DNA from: Chloroflexota bacterium
Lineage (GTDB): Bacteria > Chloroflexota > Dehalococcoidia > CAUJGQ01
NCBI GenBank assembly: GCA_963170165.1
Contig: CAUJGQ010000047.1
Coordinates: 1 to 64,000 of the forward strand
DNA length: 64,000 nt
Direction of reading: 5' to 3'
The position numbers and the translations under genes were made by a program. Positions within the stretch are counted from its first letter, which is position 1, and the number at the start of each line of letters is the position of its first letter. The notes beneath the pieces are model-generated. The model was not told the origin of the DNA and searched no databases. It saw only the letters and a program-made list of their open reading frames with translations. Below, in pieces: positions 29,996-40,509 of this stretch.

Positions 29996-30958
29996 TTATT
30001 CGCTCACCGCTACGCCCGCCGGCTCCTCGGCGCCGTCGCGGCGGCGGGCCAGCACCGAAGCGCTGATTGCCACGCCCAGCACCACGACGATCACCGCCAG
30101 CGACACCAGCGCCGGGATCTTGTAGACGTCCACCAGCAGCATTTTGGCGCCCACGAACACCAGCACGCCGGCCAGCGCGGGCTTGAGGTACTTCAGCCCG
30201 GCCAGGTAGCCGCTCAGCACGAAGTACAGCGCGCGCAGGCCAAGGATAGCGAAGATGTTAGAGGTGAAGACGATGAACGGGTCCTCGGTGACGGCGAAGA
30301 TGGCGGGGATCGAGTCCACCGCAAAGACCAGGTCAGTGCTTTCAATCAGCAGCAGCACCAGGAACAGCGGCGTCATCGTCAGCCTGCCGAGGTGACGGAC
30401 GAAGAACTTCTGCCCGTGATAGTGGTGCGTGGCCGGGAAGAAGCGCCGCGCCAGGCGTACCAGCCGGTTATGCTCCAGATCCGGTGCTTCTTCGGTGTCC
30501 TTGAGGAACTTGATGCCGGTGAAGATCAGGAACGCACCGAAGATGTAGATGATCCAGTGGAATGAGCCGAGCAGCGCCGCCCCCACGGCGATCAACACGG
30601 CTCGCATCACCAGTGCGCCGAGGATGCCCCAGAACAGCACCCGGTGCTGATACTGCACCGGTACTTGGAAGGTTGCGAAGATGAGCAAGAACACAAAGAC
30701 GTTGTCGACGCTCAGCGACTTCTCAATCAGGTAGCCCGTCGTCCACTCCAGCCCGCGCTGCGAGCCCGAGAACACGTACACGCCGATGTTGAACAACACC
30801 GCCAGGCCGATCCAGACCGCACTCCAGATCAGCGCCTCGCGGCGGCTGACGGCGTGGGCGTGCCGGTGGAAGACGCCCAGATCCAGCGCCAGCATCCCGG
30901 CGACAAACGCCAGAAACAGCGTCCAGGGCAGAACAGAGGACAGGTCAAACGCAGGCAA
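29996..30958 (-). CDS. TerC/Alx-family integral membrane protein
   Basis: SLSVDNVFVFLLIFATFQVPVQYQHRVLFWGILGALVMRA; LLLIESTDLVFAVDSIPAIFAVTEDPFIVFTSNIFAILGLRALYF; TTG start with GGGAGG 9 nt upstream. Confidence 0.9.
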   Translation of the reverse strand: MPAFDLSSVLPWTLFLAFVAGMLALDLGVFHRHAHAVSRREALIWSAVWIGLAVLFNIGVYVFSGSQRGLEWTTGYLIEKSLSVDNVFVFLLIFATFQVPVQYQHRVLFWGILGALVMRAVLIAVGAALLGSFHWIIYIFGAFLIFTGIKFLKDTEEAPDLEHNRLVRLARRFFPATHHYHGQKFFVRHLGRLTMTPLFLVLLLIESTDLVFAVDSIPAIFAVTEDPFIVFTSNIFAILGLRALYFVLSGYLAGLKYLKPALAGVLVFVGAKMLLVDVYKIPALVSLAVIVVVLGVAISASVLARRRDGAEEPAGVAVSE

Positions 30959-30979
30959 CGGAACACACCTCCCGCGGAG

Positions 30980-31128
30980 ACACGGCAAGACCCCGGCCGT
31001 ACCCGCATGTGGATACTGCCAGGGTCTCACCACACGGAAGCTGCTCCGTGCCCGCCGCCGCCCCGAGCTATCGGGGGTGATGACGAAGGCGGGCCGCCCA
31101 CGATGGGCGCAGGTTACTCCCCCTGATG
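30980..31128 (-). ncRNA. yybP-ykoY-type (manganese) riboswitch leader upstream of terC
   Basis: Minus-strand RNA: AUCAGGGGGAGUAACC ... CUUCGUCAUCACC ... GUGAGACCCUGGC[..]GCCGGGGUCUUGCC. GACCCUGGC pairs with GCCGGGGUC (one G-U); GGGGAGUA and UGAGACC are class hallmarks; sits directly upstream of a TerC gene. Confidence 0.8.
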
Positions 31129-31179
31129 CACCATTCCAGAATACCGGATCAGGGGTGCGCGGCGCATTACCCTGTCGCG

Positions 31180-33759
31180 CTATTCCTCTGCCTGCACCCC
31201 GTTCGTACCGGGCACGTGGCCGGCCGGGTTATGCCCCGCTCGCGCCCCGCTTCCCCGCCCGGGCGCCGCACCGTTGACGGTACGGCCGCGTTTGGGCCCG
31301 GCATCCTCGTCAGCGCCCGCTACACCTTCGATCACGGAGATGGAGACGATTCGGTCGCCCGGCGCCGGCTTCATGACCGACACACCCTCCGCGGCACGGC
31401 CGGTCTGGCGAATGCTGTCCAGCGTGGTGCGCAGGACGATGCCATCTTGAGATATCAGCATCAACTCGCCGGTGCCATCCACAATGCGAGCGGCGGCCAC
31501 CGGTCCGGTCTTGTCGGTCACCTTGAAACCGATCACACCACTTCCGCCGCGGCCTGACTGGCGGTAATCCGCGACCCGCGTGCGCTTGCCGTAGCCGTTG
31601 GCGCTCAGCGTCAGCAACTCGACTTTCGCCTTCGGGTCCGCGACTTCCATTGAGACGACCGCATCTCCGGCATCCAGACGCATGCCGCGTACGCCGCCAC
31701 TGGCGCGTGAGGCCATGCGCAGGTCCGCCACTTTGAAGCGGATGGTCTGGCCCTGCGCCGTGGTCATAAGCACGTCGTCAACGGACTTCGCCATGCGCGC
31801 GGAGATCAGCTCGTCACCGCTCTCCAGATTCATCGCGATCAGGCCTTGCCGCCGTACCTGCTCGAACTCAGCGAGGCGGGTACGCTTGATCTCGCCCAGC
31901 TTGGTGCCCAACACCAGGCAATCTCCCTCGAAGTTCGAGGTCGCGATGATCGCCGTCACCAACTCACCTTGCTCAATATCCACGACGTTAATCAGCGGGA
32001 TGCCCTTTGCGGTGCGGCCGGCGTCTGGCACCTCGTGGACACGGAGCGGAAAGACGCGGCCACGATCGGTGAAGAACAGCACGTGCGCGTGCGTACAGGC
32101 GACGACCAGCCGGCGGACGGCGTCTTCCTCGCGGGTCTGCATGCCGATGATGCCCTTGCCGCCGCGGCGCTGGCGCTTGTAGGTGTCAAGTGGCACCCGC
32201 TTGATGTAGCCGCGATTGGAAAGGGTGACGACGACATCCTGATGGGGAATCAAGTCCTCGTCGGAGAAGTCCTCCAACTCCTGGTCAACAATCTGGGTGC
32301 GGCGCTCGTTGCCGTGCTTCTTCTTGAGCTCGTTGGACTCGCTCTTGATCACGCCGTCAATCTTGGCGGGATTGGCAAGCAGATCTTCCAGATAGGCGAT
32401 ACGCTTGCGCAGCTCGTCATACTCGTCCTGAAGTTGCTTGCGCTCCAGCGCGGCCAGCCGCCGCAGCTGCATATCGAGGATCGCCTGCGCCTGCCGGTCG
32501 CTGAAACCGTAGGCGGGCTCCATGAGCTGCACTTTCGCTTCGGCAGCGGAGGGAGCGCCACGGATCAGGGCGATGATCCGGTCAAGCATGTCGATGGCGC
32601 GCAGCAGCCCTTCGAGGATGTGGGCGCGCTCCCGCGCCTTCGCCAGGTCAAACTCCGTGCGGCGACGGATCACCTCGCGACGGAACGTGATGAAGTGCTT
32701 GAGCGCCGCTGGCAGGTTGACGGTCTGCGGCCGGCCATCGACCAGACAGAGCATGTGGACGCCGAAGCTGCTCTGCATGGAGGTGTGCTTGTACAGGGAG
32801 TTGAGCACGGTCTTGGGGCTGGCCCCGCGCGACAGCTCAATCACCATCCGCATCCCAGTGCGGTCCGACTCGTCGCGCAGGTCGGAGATGCCGTCGATGC
32901 GCTTGTCTTTGACCAACTCGGCGATCTTCTTGAGCAACTCCGCCTTGTTCACCTGAAACGGCAACTCAGTGACCACAATCTGCTGGCGGCCGCCGCGAGG
33001 CATGTCTTCGATCAGCGAGCGGGCGCGGATGACTACCTTGCCCCGGCCAGTGCCGTAGGCCTGGGTAATTCCGGCGCGGCCGATGATGACACCAGCGGTA
33101 GGGAAGTCCGGCCCGCGCACGATTTTGAGCAGATCATCAGTGGCGGTGTCGGGTTTGTCGATCAAGCGCACGATGGCGTCACAGATTTCGCCCAGGTTGT
33201 GCGGGGGGATGTTGGTGGCCATACCCACGGCGATACCGGAGGAGCCGTTCACCAGCATGTTCGGCAGCCGCGCGGGCAGCACCACCGGCTGCTGTTCGGA
33301 GCCATCATAGTTGTCCACCATGTCGACGGTGTTCTTCTCGATGTCGACGAGCATCTCATCGGCAATCGCCGCCAGCCGCGCTTCGGTGTAACGCTGCGCT
33401 GCCGGCGGGTCACCGTCGACCGAGCCGAAGTTGCCCTGGCCATCAACCAGCGGGTAGCGCATCGACCACTCCTGGGCCATACGCACCAGGGTGTCGTAGA
33501 TCGGGCCGTCACCGTGGGGGTGGTACTTACCCATCACCTCGCCAGTGATCTTGGCGCTCTTGCGGTAGGCGGTGGTGGAGCGCAGACCCAGTTCATACAT
33601 CGAGTAGAGGATGCGGCGTTGTACGGGCTTGAGGCCGTCCCGTACATCGGGGATAGCGCGCGACATGATCACGCTCATGGCGTAATCGAGGTACGAGGCG
33701 CGCATCTCCTCTTCGATCTTGATCGGCTGAATCCGCCCACCGGGGGTCTGCGTGGTCAT
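31180..33759 (-). CDS. gyrA: DNA gyrase subunit A
   Basis: [84 protein letters not shown]. Confidence 0.97.
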   Translation of the reverse strand: MTTQTPGGRIQPIKIEEEMRASYLDYAMSVIMSRAIPDVRDGLKPVQRRILYSMYELGLRSTTAYRKSAKITGEVMGKYHPHGDGPIYDTLVRMAQEWSMRYPLVDGQGNFGSVDGDPPAAQRYTEARLAAIADEMLVDIEKNTVDMVDNYDGSEQQPVVLPARLPNMLVNGSSGIAVGMATNIPPHNLGEICDAIVRLIDKPDTATDDLLKIVRGPDFPTAGVIIGRAGITQAYGTGRGKVVIRARSLIEDMPRGGRQQIVVTELPFQVNKAELLKKIAELVKDKRIDGISDLRDESDRTGMRMVIELSRGASPKTVLNSLYKHTSMQSSFGVHMLCLVDGRPQTVNLPAALKHFITFRREVIRRRTEFDLAKARERAHILEGLLRAIDMLDRIIALIRGAPSAAEAKVQLMEPAYGFSDRQAQAILDMQLRRLAALERKQLQDEYDELRKRIAYLEDLLANPAKIDGVIKSESNELKKKHGNERRTQIVDQELEDFSDEDLIPHQDVVVTLSNRGYIKRVPLDTYKRQRRGGKGIIGMQTREEDAVRRLVVACTHAHVLFFTDRGRVFPLRVHEVPDAGRTAKGIPLINVVDIEQGELVTAIIATSNFEGDCLVLGTKLGEIKRTRLAEFEQVRRQGLIAMNLESGDELISARMAKSVDDVLMTTAQGQTIRFKVADLRMASRASGGVRGMRLDAGDAVVSMEVADPKAKVELLTLSANGYGKRTRVADYRQSGRGGSGVIGFKVTDKTGPVAAARIVDGTGELMLISQDGIVLRTTLDSIRQTGRAAEGVSVMKPAPGDRIVSISVIEGVAGADEDAGPKRGRTVNGAAPGRGSGARAGHNPAGHVPGTNGVQAEE

Positions 33760-33849
33760 GGGTGTCCTCGTCTCAGGTCATGCATGGGTGGCCCGCACGG
33801 CGCCGGGGCAGCGCCACGAGTGTGCGGCGGGGCGGCACGAACCAGCGTC

Positions 33850-34599
33850 TTAGCCGCGGGCGGGTGTCGCCTGGCGAGAGCGAGCGGCAGCATCGAGGAA
33901 GTCGCGGAACAGCGGACGGAACGGCTCTTCCACCTCATCGCGCTCCGGATGCCACTGCACGCCGACGACCCAGCGGTGGGCCGGGCTCTCCATCCCCTCC
34001 ACCAGCCCGTCCGGCGACATGGCGGAGATGACCAGCCCGTCGCCCAGCGCCTCAGGCAGCACCGCTTGGTGGTGGCGGGAGTTGGTGCGGATAGTGCCGG
34101 CGCCGATCAGCGCACTCAGCCGCGTCCCAGCGCGCACCTCGATATCGTGCCAGCGCGAGTCGCCGGCGCCACCCTCGAGCGCGCGGTGACCATCGCCATC
34201 GATGTGCTGCAACAGCGGGCCGCCCAGTGCAACGTTCAGCGCCTGGTGTCCGCGACAGATGCAGAACACCGGCAGGTCCCGTGCCATTGCCGCCTGAATC
34301 AGCCCGATCTCCAGGCCGTCGCGGGCATCGCTAATACCGGCAGTCTCGGGATGCGGCTCCTGATCGTAGCGGCTGGGATTGATATCCGGCCCGCCGGAGA
34401 TAATCACACCGTCAAGGTCCATCAAGAGCTGCTCGGCAGCCGCCGTCATCGCTGGATGGAGGTCCACCGGCTCGCCACCTGCCTCGCGCACCCGGTCATG
34501 GTACTTCTGATAGCTGAACGGGATGGTCTCAACAGGGAGGGAAGGAGCAAGGCTGCGGGTGATGCCGATGCGCGGAGCCGCCATCCAAAACCTCCTCAT
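33850..34599 (-). CDS. Class I glutamine amidotransferase-like gamma-glutamyl-GABA hydrolase family protein
   Basis: VIISGGPDINPSRY; PVFCICRGHQALNVALGG; VVGVQWHPE. Confidence 0.88.
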   Translation of the reverse strand: MRRFWMAAPRIGITRSLAPSLPVETIPFSYQKYHDRVREAGGEPVDLHPAMTAAAEQLLMDLDGVIISGGPDINPSRYDQEPHPETAGISDARDGLEIGLIQAAMARDLPVFCICRGHQALNVALGGPLLQHIDGDGHRALEGGAGDSRWHDIEVRAGTRLSALIGAGTIRTNSRHHQAVLPEALGDGLVISAMSPDGLVEGMESPAHRWVVGVQWHPERDEVEEPFRPLFRDFLDAAARSRQATPARG

Positions 34600-34609
34600 G
34601 TGCCGCTTC

Positions 34610-34638
34610 AGTATACCACAACGGCCGTTGTGTATGAA
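34610..34638 (-). promoter_or_regulatory. Promoter with palindromic operator in the spacer
   Basis: Minus strand TTCATA (34633-34638) - 17 nt - TATACT (34610-34615); spacer holds the perfect 16-nt palindrome CACAACGGCCGTTGTG (34617-34632). Confidence 0.6.
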
Positions 34639-34755
34639 AGCGAGATGTCTAATCTTAGTCTGTTATGACGAGTGCTGGTTGCCGGCTACAGACACAGCAA
34701 TGGCTGCCCGAGCACTCTGCCCGCGCAGCCACCGTGTCCCCGGAGCGAGGGGGGC

Positions 34756-35658
34756 TTACTCTTCGAAGTCGTCGTCGCCGCTGTCAGCCTCTGCGGTACG
34801 CTCGTATTCGGAGAAGCGCACCTCAGGGCCGGACTCGGTTTCGGTGTCGCCCTCCCACTCGCCGTCGCCGTCGCCTTCGGTGTCGTCTAGCTCGTCCTCT
34901 TCCAGGAGGCTGCGCAGCATGCTGTCCTTGGTGTAGGCGCGGACGCCCTGCTCAGTGGCAGGGAAGGACAGCCGGCCAACATTCTCGGGTGATTGGCGGG
35001 TCTCCTTGATGATGACGCGCGCCTTGTCGCCGCCCGGCGAGACGGCCGCGATGGCGGCAGCGTACTCGTTGCCGCTCTCCATCAGGCGGGTCAGCCGCAG
35101 CGCCAGCCGGGTTTCCAGCATGCCCAAATACTCACCGGCCAGAGATGCCACGGTGAGGGCGTTACCCTGCCGGCGCAGCTCCACCGAATCACCGGCCTGC
35201 ATATGCTGAAGCACGGCGCCGTCCGGCTGGACCAGATTGGCCACGCCGGTCTTGCCGGTTTCCTCGATGAACAGGTCCGGATCAACCTTCTGACGGCCTT
35301 CAATCGGGCCCGGCGCCGCCTCGCCCAACGCCTCCAGCCGCTGGAGGTTCTTCTTGGCGATAGCGTTGTTGCCGTCCCAGCGCAGCGTCTTACCATAGAC
35401 CGAGCGGGCGTCGCCATAGCGGCCCAACTCGGTGAAGGCCTTGCCCAGGCGGTTGTGCGCGTCGAGATAATGGCGGAACTGCTCGGGCCGGTTCTTGCGG
35501 ATCAGGTCGATTCCGTTGTCCTCGGCGGGGTACATCTGGATGATCTGGAGATTCTCGCGGGCAGCGTCATCCCACTGGCTTTGCGCGGCCAGCTTGATGG
35601 CGCGCTCGGCCCGCTGGCGCAGCACCGCGCTTGGGCTCTGATTGGTCTGGCTGGTCAT
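34756..35658 (-). CDS. TPR-like conserved protein with acidic C-terminus
   Basis: RAERAIKLAAQSQWDDAARENLQIIQMYP...LDAHNRLGKAFTELGRYGDARSVYGKTLRWDGNNAIAKKNLQRL; Asp/Glu-rich tail. Confidence 0.68.
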   Translation of the reverse strand: MTSQTNQSPSAVLRQRAERAIKLAAQSQWDDAARENLQIIQMYPAEDNGIDLIRKNRPEQFRHYLDAHNRLGKAFTELGRYGDARSVYGKTLRWDGNNAIAKKNLQRLEALGEAAPGPIEGRQKVDPDLFIEETGKTGVANLVQPDGAVLQHMQAGDSVELRRQGNALTVASLAGEYLGMLETRLALRLTRLMESGNEYAAAIAAVSPGGDKARVIIKETRQSPENVGRLSFPATEQGVRAYTKDSMLRSLLEEDELDDTEGDGDGEWEGDTETESGPEVRFSEYERTAEADSGDDDFEE

Positions 35659-35841
35659 GTGCGTGTCCTCGTATAGATGAGGCAACGCCGGCCGGCCCGG
35701 GGAGTCGGGGGGCCGCCGGCGTACGTGCGTTCCTTTGGCTCAACGCGGGGATTGTAGCCCGCAGCCATCAGCGTAGCAAGAACCGGACTGCCAGCGCTGC
35801 GCCTGCTCGCGCCAGCGCAGAGGGATGCCTATACTCGAAGG

Positions 35842-36516
35842 GTGGACCCGCTGGAACAGGATGTCCGCCGGATTCTCCTGAGCCTCGGGCCGCTGCCACC
35901 GTCCCGGCCCCGGCCAGCGCTGGTGATTCTGTGCGGCGTCCCCGGCAGCGGCAAGAGCACCGTCGCCCACGCGCTCGCCGGCCGCGCGGCCGTAGCGCTG
36001 GTACAAAGCGATCAGGTGCGTAAGCTGCTGGTGGCGGTGCCGCAGTATACAACCGAAGAGAGCGCGCGGGTGTTCGGCGCGCTGCACGTGGCCGTGGAAC
36101 GGCTGCTGCGGGCAGGTATCTCCGCCATCGTGGACGCCACCAACCTCCAAGAACAGCATCGGGCGCCGTTGCGCGTGATCGCCGCGCGATGTGGCGCACG
36201 CTGGCGGGTGGTCGTGGTGACGGCCTCCGAGCGGTCCATCCGGCAGCGGCTGCGGGCGCGGAGCGCGGGTCAGCGGGAGGCGTTCGACGTGTCGGACGCA
36301 GGAGAAGCGGTCTATGAGTTGCTGCGCGCGCGGGTCGAGCCGGTGCGCGGCCCGCACATGGTGATTGATACGGAGCAGGATATGTCGCCCGCGATTGCGG
36401 CGCTAGCCGGCTGGCTGGAGGATGGCATCTCGCCCGCGCACTCCCCCCAGCGCCCGGCCGAAACCCAACGCGGGCCAGCCGCCCCGGACGGCCGGGGTGA
36501 GGGGGATCAACGATGA
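35842..36516 (+). CDS. P-loop kinase/ATPase (zeta-toxin/polynucleotide-kinase-like)
   Basis: VILCGVPGSGKSTVAHALAGRA; AIVDATNLQEQHRAPL. Confidence 0.8.
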   Translation: MDPLEQDVRRILLSLGPLPPSRPRPALVILCGVPGSGKSTVAHALAGRAAVALVQSDQVRKLLVAVPQYTTEESARVFGALHVAVERLLRAGISAIVDATNLQEQHRAPLRVIAARCGARWRVVVVTASERSIRQRLRARSAGQREAFDVSDAGEAVYELLRARVEPVRGPHMVIDTEQDMSPAIAALAGWLEDGISPAHSPQRPAETQRGPAAPDGRGEGDQR

Positions 36517-37445
36517 GTCAGCGACGGCAAGAGTCGCGCCGGGCCGAGCAGGACCGCCGCCGCGAGGAGCGCCGCAAGCAGCGCGTGGACCAGCGCCGCC
36601 AGCGCGCCACCTCCGGGCCAAGCACCGCCAGCGGCACACCCCTGGTCAACACGACCCAGACCGCCGCGCAGCGCGTGGCCAAGATGAGCAAGTCCGCGCC
36701 CGCCAGACCGCCACGCCGCATCAAGCCGCTGTGGATCGCCGGCGGCGTGGGTGGGGGCCTGGTGCTGGCCGCCGTCGCGCTGTGGTTCTTCACGGTCAAG
36801 GCATCGCCGCTGCCGGGCGAGAAGTTCGAATCCAACGGCAACGAGCACGTTCAGCAAGGCGGCGCGCACGGCTCCTACTTCTCCAACCCGCCCACATCCG
36901 GCTGGCATCTGGAGGAGATCCCCCGCCCCGGCATCTACGACCAGCCGCGCAGCCCGGAATCGCTGGGCCATCACATGGAGCACGGCGGTATCTGGGTGCT
37001 GTACCGGCCCGACACCGACCAGGCGACGATCAAGCAGTTGCAGGAACTCGTGCAGCAGCGACTGGACGACAAGAAGCCGGTATCGCTCGCCCCGTACCCG
37101 GCGCCCGGGTACGCCGTGCCCGAAAAGCCGATTAATGTCATCGCCTGGCAGTACCTCCTGGCGATGGACAGTGTCGATGCAGGCAAGATCAATGACTTCA
37201 TCGACCGCCACGCCTGCCGCTACATCCCGGAGGCCAGCGGCTACGGCTGCCCGGCCACCGTACGCGGCAGCACTGGTCCGGCCAAGGACGCCGGCGGCGA
37301 GGGCTTCAACCCGGCCGCGGCGGGCGCGACGCCGGCCCCCGGTGCCTCGGCAGTCCCGGGCGGCGCCTCTGGTCCCACTCCCGCCCCGGGCGCGGTGATG
37401 ACCCGCACGGCCACGCCGTCGCCGGCCGCCACGCCGGCTCGGTAG
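36513..37445 (+). CDS. DUF3105-like membrane-anchored protein
   Basis: Basic N-terminus, one TM, HVQQGGAHGSYFSNPPTSGWHLEEIPRPGIYDQPRSPESLGHHMEHGGIWVLYRP; Pro/Ala-rich tail. Confidence 0.78.
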   Translation: MSQRRQESRRAEQDRRREERRKQRVDQRRQRATSGPSTASGTPLVNTTQTAAQRVAKMSKSAPARPPRRIKPLWIAGGVGGGLVLAAVALWFFTVKASPLPGEKFESNGNEHVQQGGAHGSYFSNPPTSGWHLEEIPRPGIYDQPRSPESLGHHMEHGGIWVLYRPDTDQATIKQLQELVQQRLDDKKPVSLAPYPAPGYAVPEKPINVIAWQYLLAMDSVDAGKINDFIDRHACRYIPEASGYGCPATVRGSTGPAKDAGGEGFNPAAAGATPAPGASAVPGGASGPTPAPGAVMTRTATPSPAATPAR

Positions 37446-37471
37446 CCGGCGCCAGCTGGGCAGATCTTGCG

Positions 37472-37499
37472 GGCCCCCTCGCCCTACTGGCAGGGGGCC
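37472..37499. terminator. Strong GC hairpin downstream of the DUF3105 gene (no clear U-tract)
   Basis: GGCCCCCTCGCCCTACTGGCAGGGGGCC: inverted repeat shortly after the stop at 37445. Confidence 0.4.
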
Positions 37500-37602
37500 T
37501 CGCCGCCAGCCGGCGCTTCGCCCCATGCCACAACCTGGGATACCATGACCACCACTGCCGCCCGGACCCGGGCGTGAAGCCTTTACCCAGGAGCAACCAA
37601 CC

Positions 37603-39123
37603 ATGGTCACGATCCGCGTTGCCCAGGCCGCCATCACCGCGTTCCAGAGCAAGGCCATCGTCGTCAACCACTTCGAGGGCGTCAGTGTGCCGGGTGGTGG
37701 TACGGGCGCGGTTGATGAGGCACTGGGCGGGCAGATCAGCCGCCTGATCGCCGAGGGGGAGATCACCGGCAAGCGCGGCGAGATCACCCGCTTGCAAGCA
37801 GATGGCAAGCTAACCGCTGCCCGCGTGATCGTCCTCGGCCTGGGCAAGCGCGAGAAGTTCGATCTCGACACCGTGCGCGACCTGACGGCAGACTTGTGCC
37901 GCTACCTGCGTCGCACGAACATCGATGAGGCGGCCAGCATCGTCCACGGCGCCGGCAGCGGCGGGCTCGATCCGGCCGCCTGCGCTCAGGCCATGGCCGA
38001 AGGCGCCGTACTCGGCCTGTACACCTTCACCCGCCACAAGAGCAAGGTGGAGGACAACAAGCAGTTGAACGCGCTGACCCTCGTCGAGAGCGACGCAACC
38101 AAGCTGGCGGCGCTGGAGGTGGGGGTGACGCGCGGCGTGATCACCGCCGAGGCGGCCAACTTCGCACGCGACCTGGAGAACGAGCCCTCCAACTTCATGA
38201 CCCCTACCGACCTGGCCGCTGCCGCCCGTCAGGCCGCCGACGAGGCCGGCCTGGAGTGTGTGATCCTCGACCGCGAGGAGATGATCGAGCTGGGTATGGG
38301 CGGCTTGCTCGGTGTAGCGCAGGGCAGCCACCAGCCGCCGAAGTTCATTGTCCTCCACTACAAGGGCGATCCCACCACCGACAAGGCTATCGGCTTCGTC
38401 GGCAAGGGTATCACCTTCGACACCGGCGGCATCTCGATCAAGCCGGCGGCAGGCATGGAAGAGATGAAGGGCGACATGAGCGGTGCCGCCACCGTGATCG
38501 CGACACTGCGCGCCCTGGGCAAGCTCGGACCGCGCATCAACGTGACCGGTATCGCCTGCTGCACCGAGAACATGCCCAGCGGCAGCGCCATCAAGCCCGG
38601 CGACGTACTGCGCGCCATGAACGGCAAGACCATGGAGGTGGTCAACACCGACGCCGAGGGCCGCTTGGTCCTCTCCGACGGCCTCTCCTATGCCGTCAAG
38701 CTCGAGCTGTCGCCGATCGTCGATATCGCCACCCTCACTGGCGCCATCTCCGTTGCACTGGGTAACGTCGCCATGGGCGTGATGAGCAACAACGATGCGC
38801 TGGTGGAGGAGCTGCGCGCCGCCGCCACCCAGGCCGGCGAGAAGATGTGGCAGTTGCCGATGTTCGAGGAGTACAAGGAGCAGATCCGCTCCGAGGTGGC
38901 AGACATGAAGAACACCGGCGGCCGCCCCGCCGGCTCCATCACCGCCGCCTGGTTCCTGCGCGAGTTCGTCGATGACACCCCCTGGGCACACATCGACATG
39001 GCCGGCGTGGACAACTACGAGCGCGAAAAGGGCGTGCTGGTGAAGGGCGCCAGCGGCATCCCCGTCCGCACGCTCGTTGCCTTCGCCCTGGCCAAGGCGG
39101 CCGTGCCGGCGGCGGCCAAGTAG
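37603..39123 (+). CDS. pepA: Leucyl aminopeptidase (M17)
   Basis: GKGITFDTGGISIKPAAGMEEMKGDMSGAA; NTDAEGRLVLSDGLSYA. Confidence 0.95.
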   Translation: MVTIRVAQAAITAFQSKAIVVNHFEGVSVPGGGTGAVDEALGGQISRLIAEGEITGKRGEITRLQADGKLTAARVIVLGLGKREKFDLDTVRDLTADLCRYLRRTNIDEAASIVHGAGSGGLDPAACAQAMAEGAVLGLYTFTRHKSKVEDNKQLNALTLVESDATKLAALEVGVTRGVITAEAANFARDLENEPSNFMTPTDLAAAARQAADEAGLECVILDREEMIELGMGGLLGVAQGSHQPPKFIVLHYKGDPTTDKAIGFVGKGITFDTGGISIKPAAGMEEMKGDMSGAATVIATLRALGKLGPRINVTGIACCTENMPSGSAIKPGDVLRAMNGKTMEVVNTDAEGRLVLSDGLSYAVKLELSPIVDIATLTGAISVALGNVAMGVMSNNDALVEELRAAATQAGEKMWQLPMFEEYKEQIRSEVADMKNTGGRPAGSITAAWFLREFVDDTPWAHIDMAGVDNYEREKGVLVKGASGIPVRTLVAFALAKAAVPAAAK

Positions 39124-39878
39124 TGCAGCAGCCACCGGGCGCCCGGTTCGCCGTAGCCGCCTGCCTTGCTGCCGTGGTGTTGCTGGCAGCGGCCTGTGGC
39201 GGCGAGTCGAAGCAGAGCGTCCGCCGGCCCACCGCCACCCCGGCCGAGCCCGCTCTGCCGGCGGCCACGCCCTCCGCCGCCGGCATTGCCGCCACCCCGC
39301 AGGCGGCATCAGTAACGCCCAACCCCGCGCAGGCAGCCGAAGCACTGCTGGCACGCGTGACGCTCTTCGCGACGGACCTACCGCCGGGATACGGTACCGG
39401 TCAGCCCCGCTTCGAGAGTTCAGAGGCAACCGCATCCCGTGCCCCAGACCGAGACGCCTTTCTGCGCGATGCCACAGCCCGGGGCCGCCTGGGCATGGCC
39501 GTCGTGGACTTTCTCTCCATGCCGCTCGACCAGGGTGGCGCGTACTTGTTTGTGGCCCGCATCGCCTTCGCAGCCGAGAGTGGCGCGCGGGCACAGATGA
39601 CCGCTTTTCAGGATGGTGGTCTGCCCGCCGTGCGCGCCGCGCTTGGTGACACCGGCGTGCCTGCCCTGCCCGGCGAAGCTCGGCTCAGACCAGCGGATGG
39701 CGCGGGCGAACAGGCGGTCAGCGCCGAGCTGCCGCCGGCACGAGACGCCGGAATCCCCGCCGGCCGTGGGCTTGCGTTTCGACGTGGCCGGATCGTGATC
39801 ATCCTGATCGGGCGCAACGTCCCCGATCTCGTTCAACCAGCGCAGATTCTGGATAGCCGCGCCGTCGCGGCACAGTAG
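39123..39878 (+). CDS. Putative lipoprotein of unknown function
   Basis: GTG start overlapping the pepA stop; lipobox-like LLAAAC followed by a Pro/Ala/Thr-rich linker. Confidence 0.62.
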   Translation: MQQPPGARFAVAACLAAVVLLAAACGGESKQSVRRPTATPAEPALPAATPSAAGIAATPQAASVTPNPAQAAEALLARVTLFATDLPPGYGTGQPRFESSEATASRAPDRDAFLRDATARGRLGMAVVDFLSMPLDQGGAYLFVARIAFAAESGARAQMTAFQDGGLPAVRAALGDTGVPALPGEARLRPADGAGEQAVSAELPPARDAGIPAGRGLAFRRGRIVIILIGRNVPDLVQPAQILDSRAVAAQ

Positions 39879-39957
39879 CGGGCAGCTTCGCAGATTTGCG
39901 CCGCCCGCCCAGCGGCGCTACAACAGGATCAACCGATGGCCAAAGCAGGAGCGCGAT

Positions 39958-40509
39958 GTGACACGTTGGGCAATGCTGGCGGGCGTGACCATCCTGGTAC
40001 TGGCGCTGGCACTGCCGGCCGGCGTGGTGCGGGCAGAGGCATCCCGAGAGGTGGCCGGCCACCGGCTGACGCTATGGTTTGAGACCACGCCGGTCTACCC
40101 CGAAGAACGCAACGCCATGTTTGTCCGCGTGCAGACGGCAGAGGGTGCTCCGGTTGAGGGGCTGGCAGACGGCAACCTGCGCCTGCGCATCGGCATCCCC
40201 AACCAGGTCACCGAAACGCTGGCGATGGAGGCACTCCCCGGCCAGCCGGGCGTATACCGCGTCGATATTCTCCTGCCCCGCGCCGCGCCGTACACCATGC
40301 AGGTGCTGGCCCGCATCGGTGGCGCCGCTATCGACGAGACGTTCATCACCGGCCGGGAACTGGATAAGGTGATAGTCCGTGACCGTCAGTACCCGCGCGG
40401 CGCCGAGTGGGCGGTGATCATCACCTTCGGCGGCTATCTGGTCGGGCTGGCATTCCTGCTCATTCGCTCGGCGATCAAGCGCCGCCGCCGCACCGCATTC
40501 GGCCACTAG
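39958..40509 (+). CDS. Secreted/membrane protein, N-terminal signal and C-terminal TM, beta-rich ectodomain
   Basis: MTRWAMLAGVTILVLALALPAGVVRA...; C-terminal WAVIITFGGYLVGLAFLLIRSAIKRRRR; GTG start with AGGAG. Confidence 0.62.
   Translation: MTRWAMLAGVTILVLALALPAGVVRAEASREVAGHRLTLWFETTPVYPEERNAMFVRVQTAEGAPVEGLADGNLRLRIGIPNQVTETLAMEALPGQPGVYRVDILLPRAAPYTMQVLARIGGAAIDETFITGRELDKVIVRDRQYPRGAEWAVIITFGGYLVGLAFLLIRSAIKRRRRTAFGH

Noticed and set aside
31846-34668. 940-aa plus-strand ORF
   Set aside because: Antisense shadow of gyrA and the amidotransferase gene; composition (HRHQQ-rich) is not protein-like.
36824-36834. 'gttcgaatcca' resembling a tRNA T-loop
   Set aside because: It lies inside the DUF3105 coding sequence (EKFESNG) with no acceptor stem or anticodon arm around it.
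37810-39594. 594-aa minus-strand ORF
   Set aside because: Shadow ORF antisense to pepA; no recognisable motifs.
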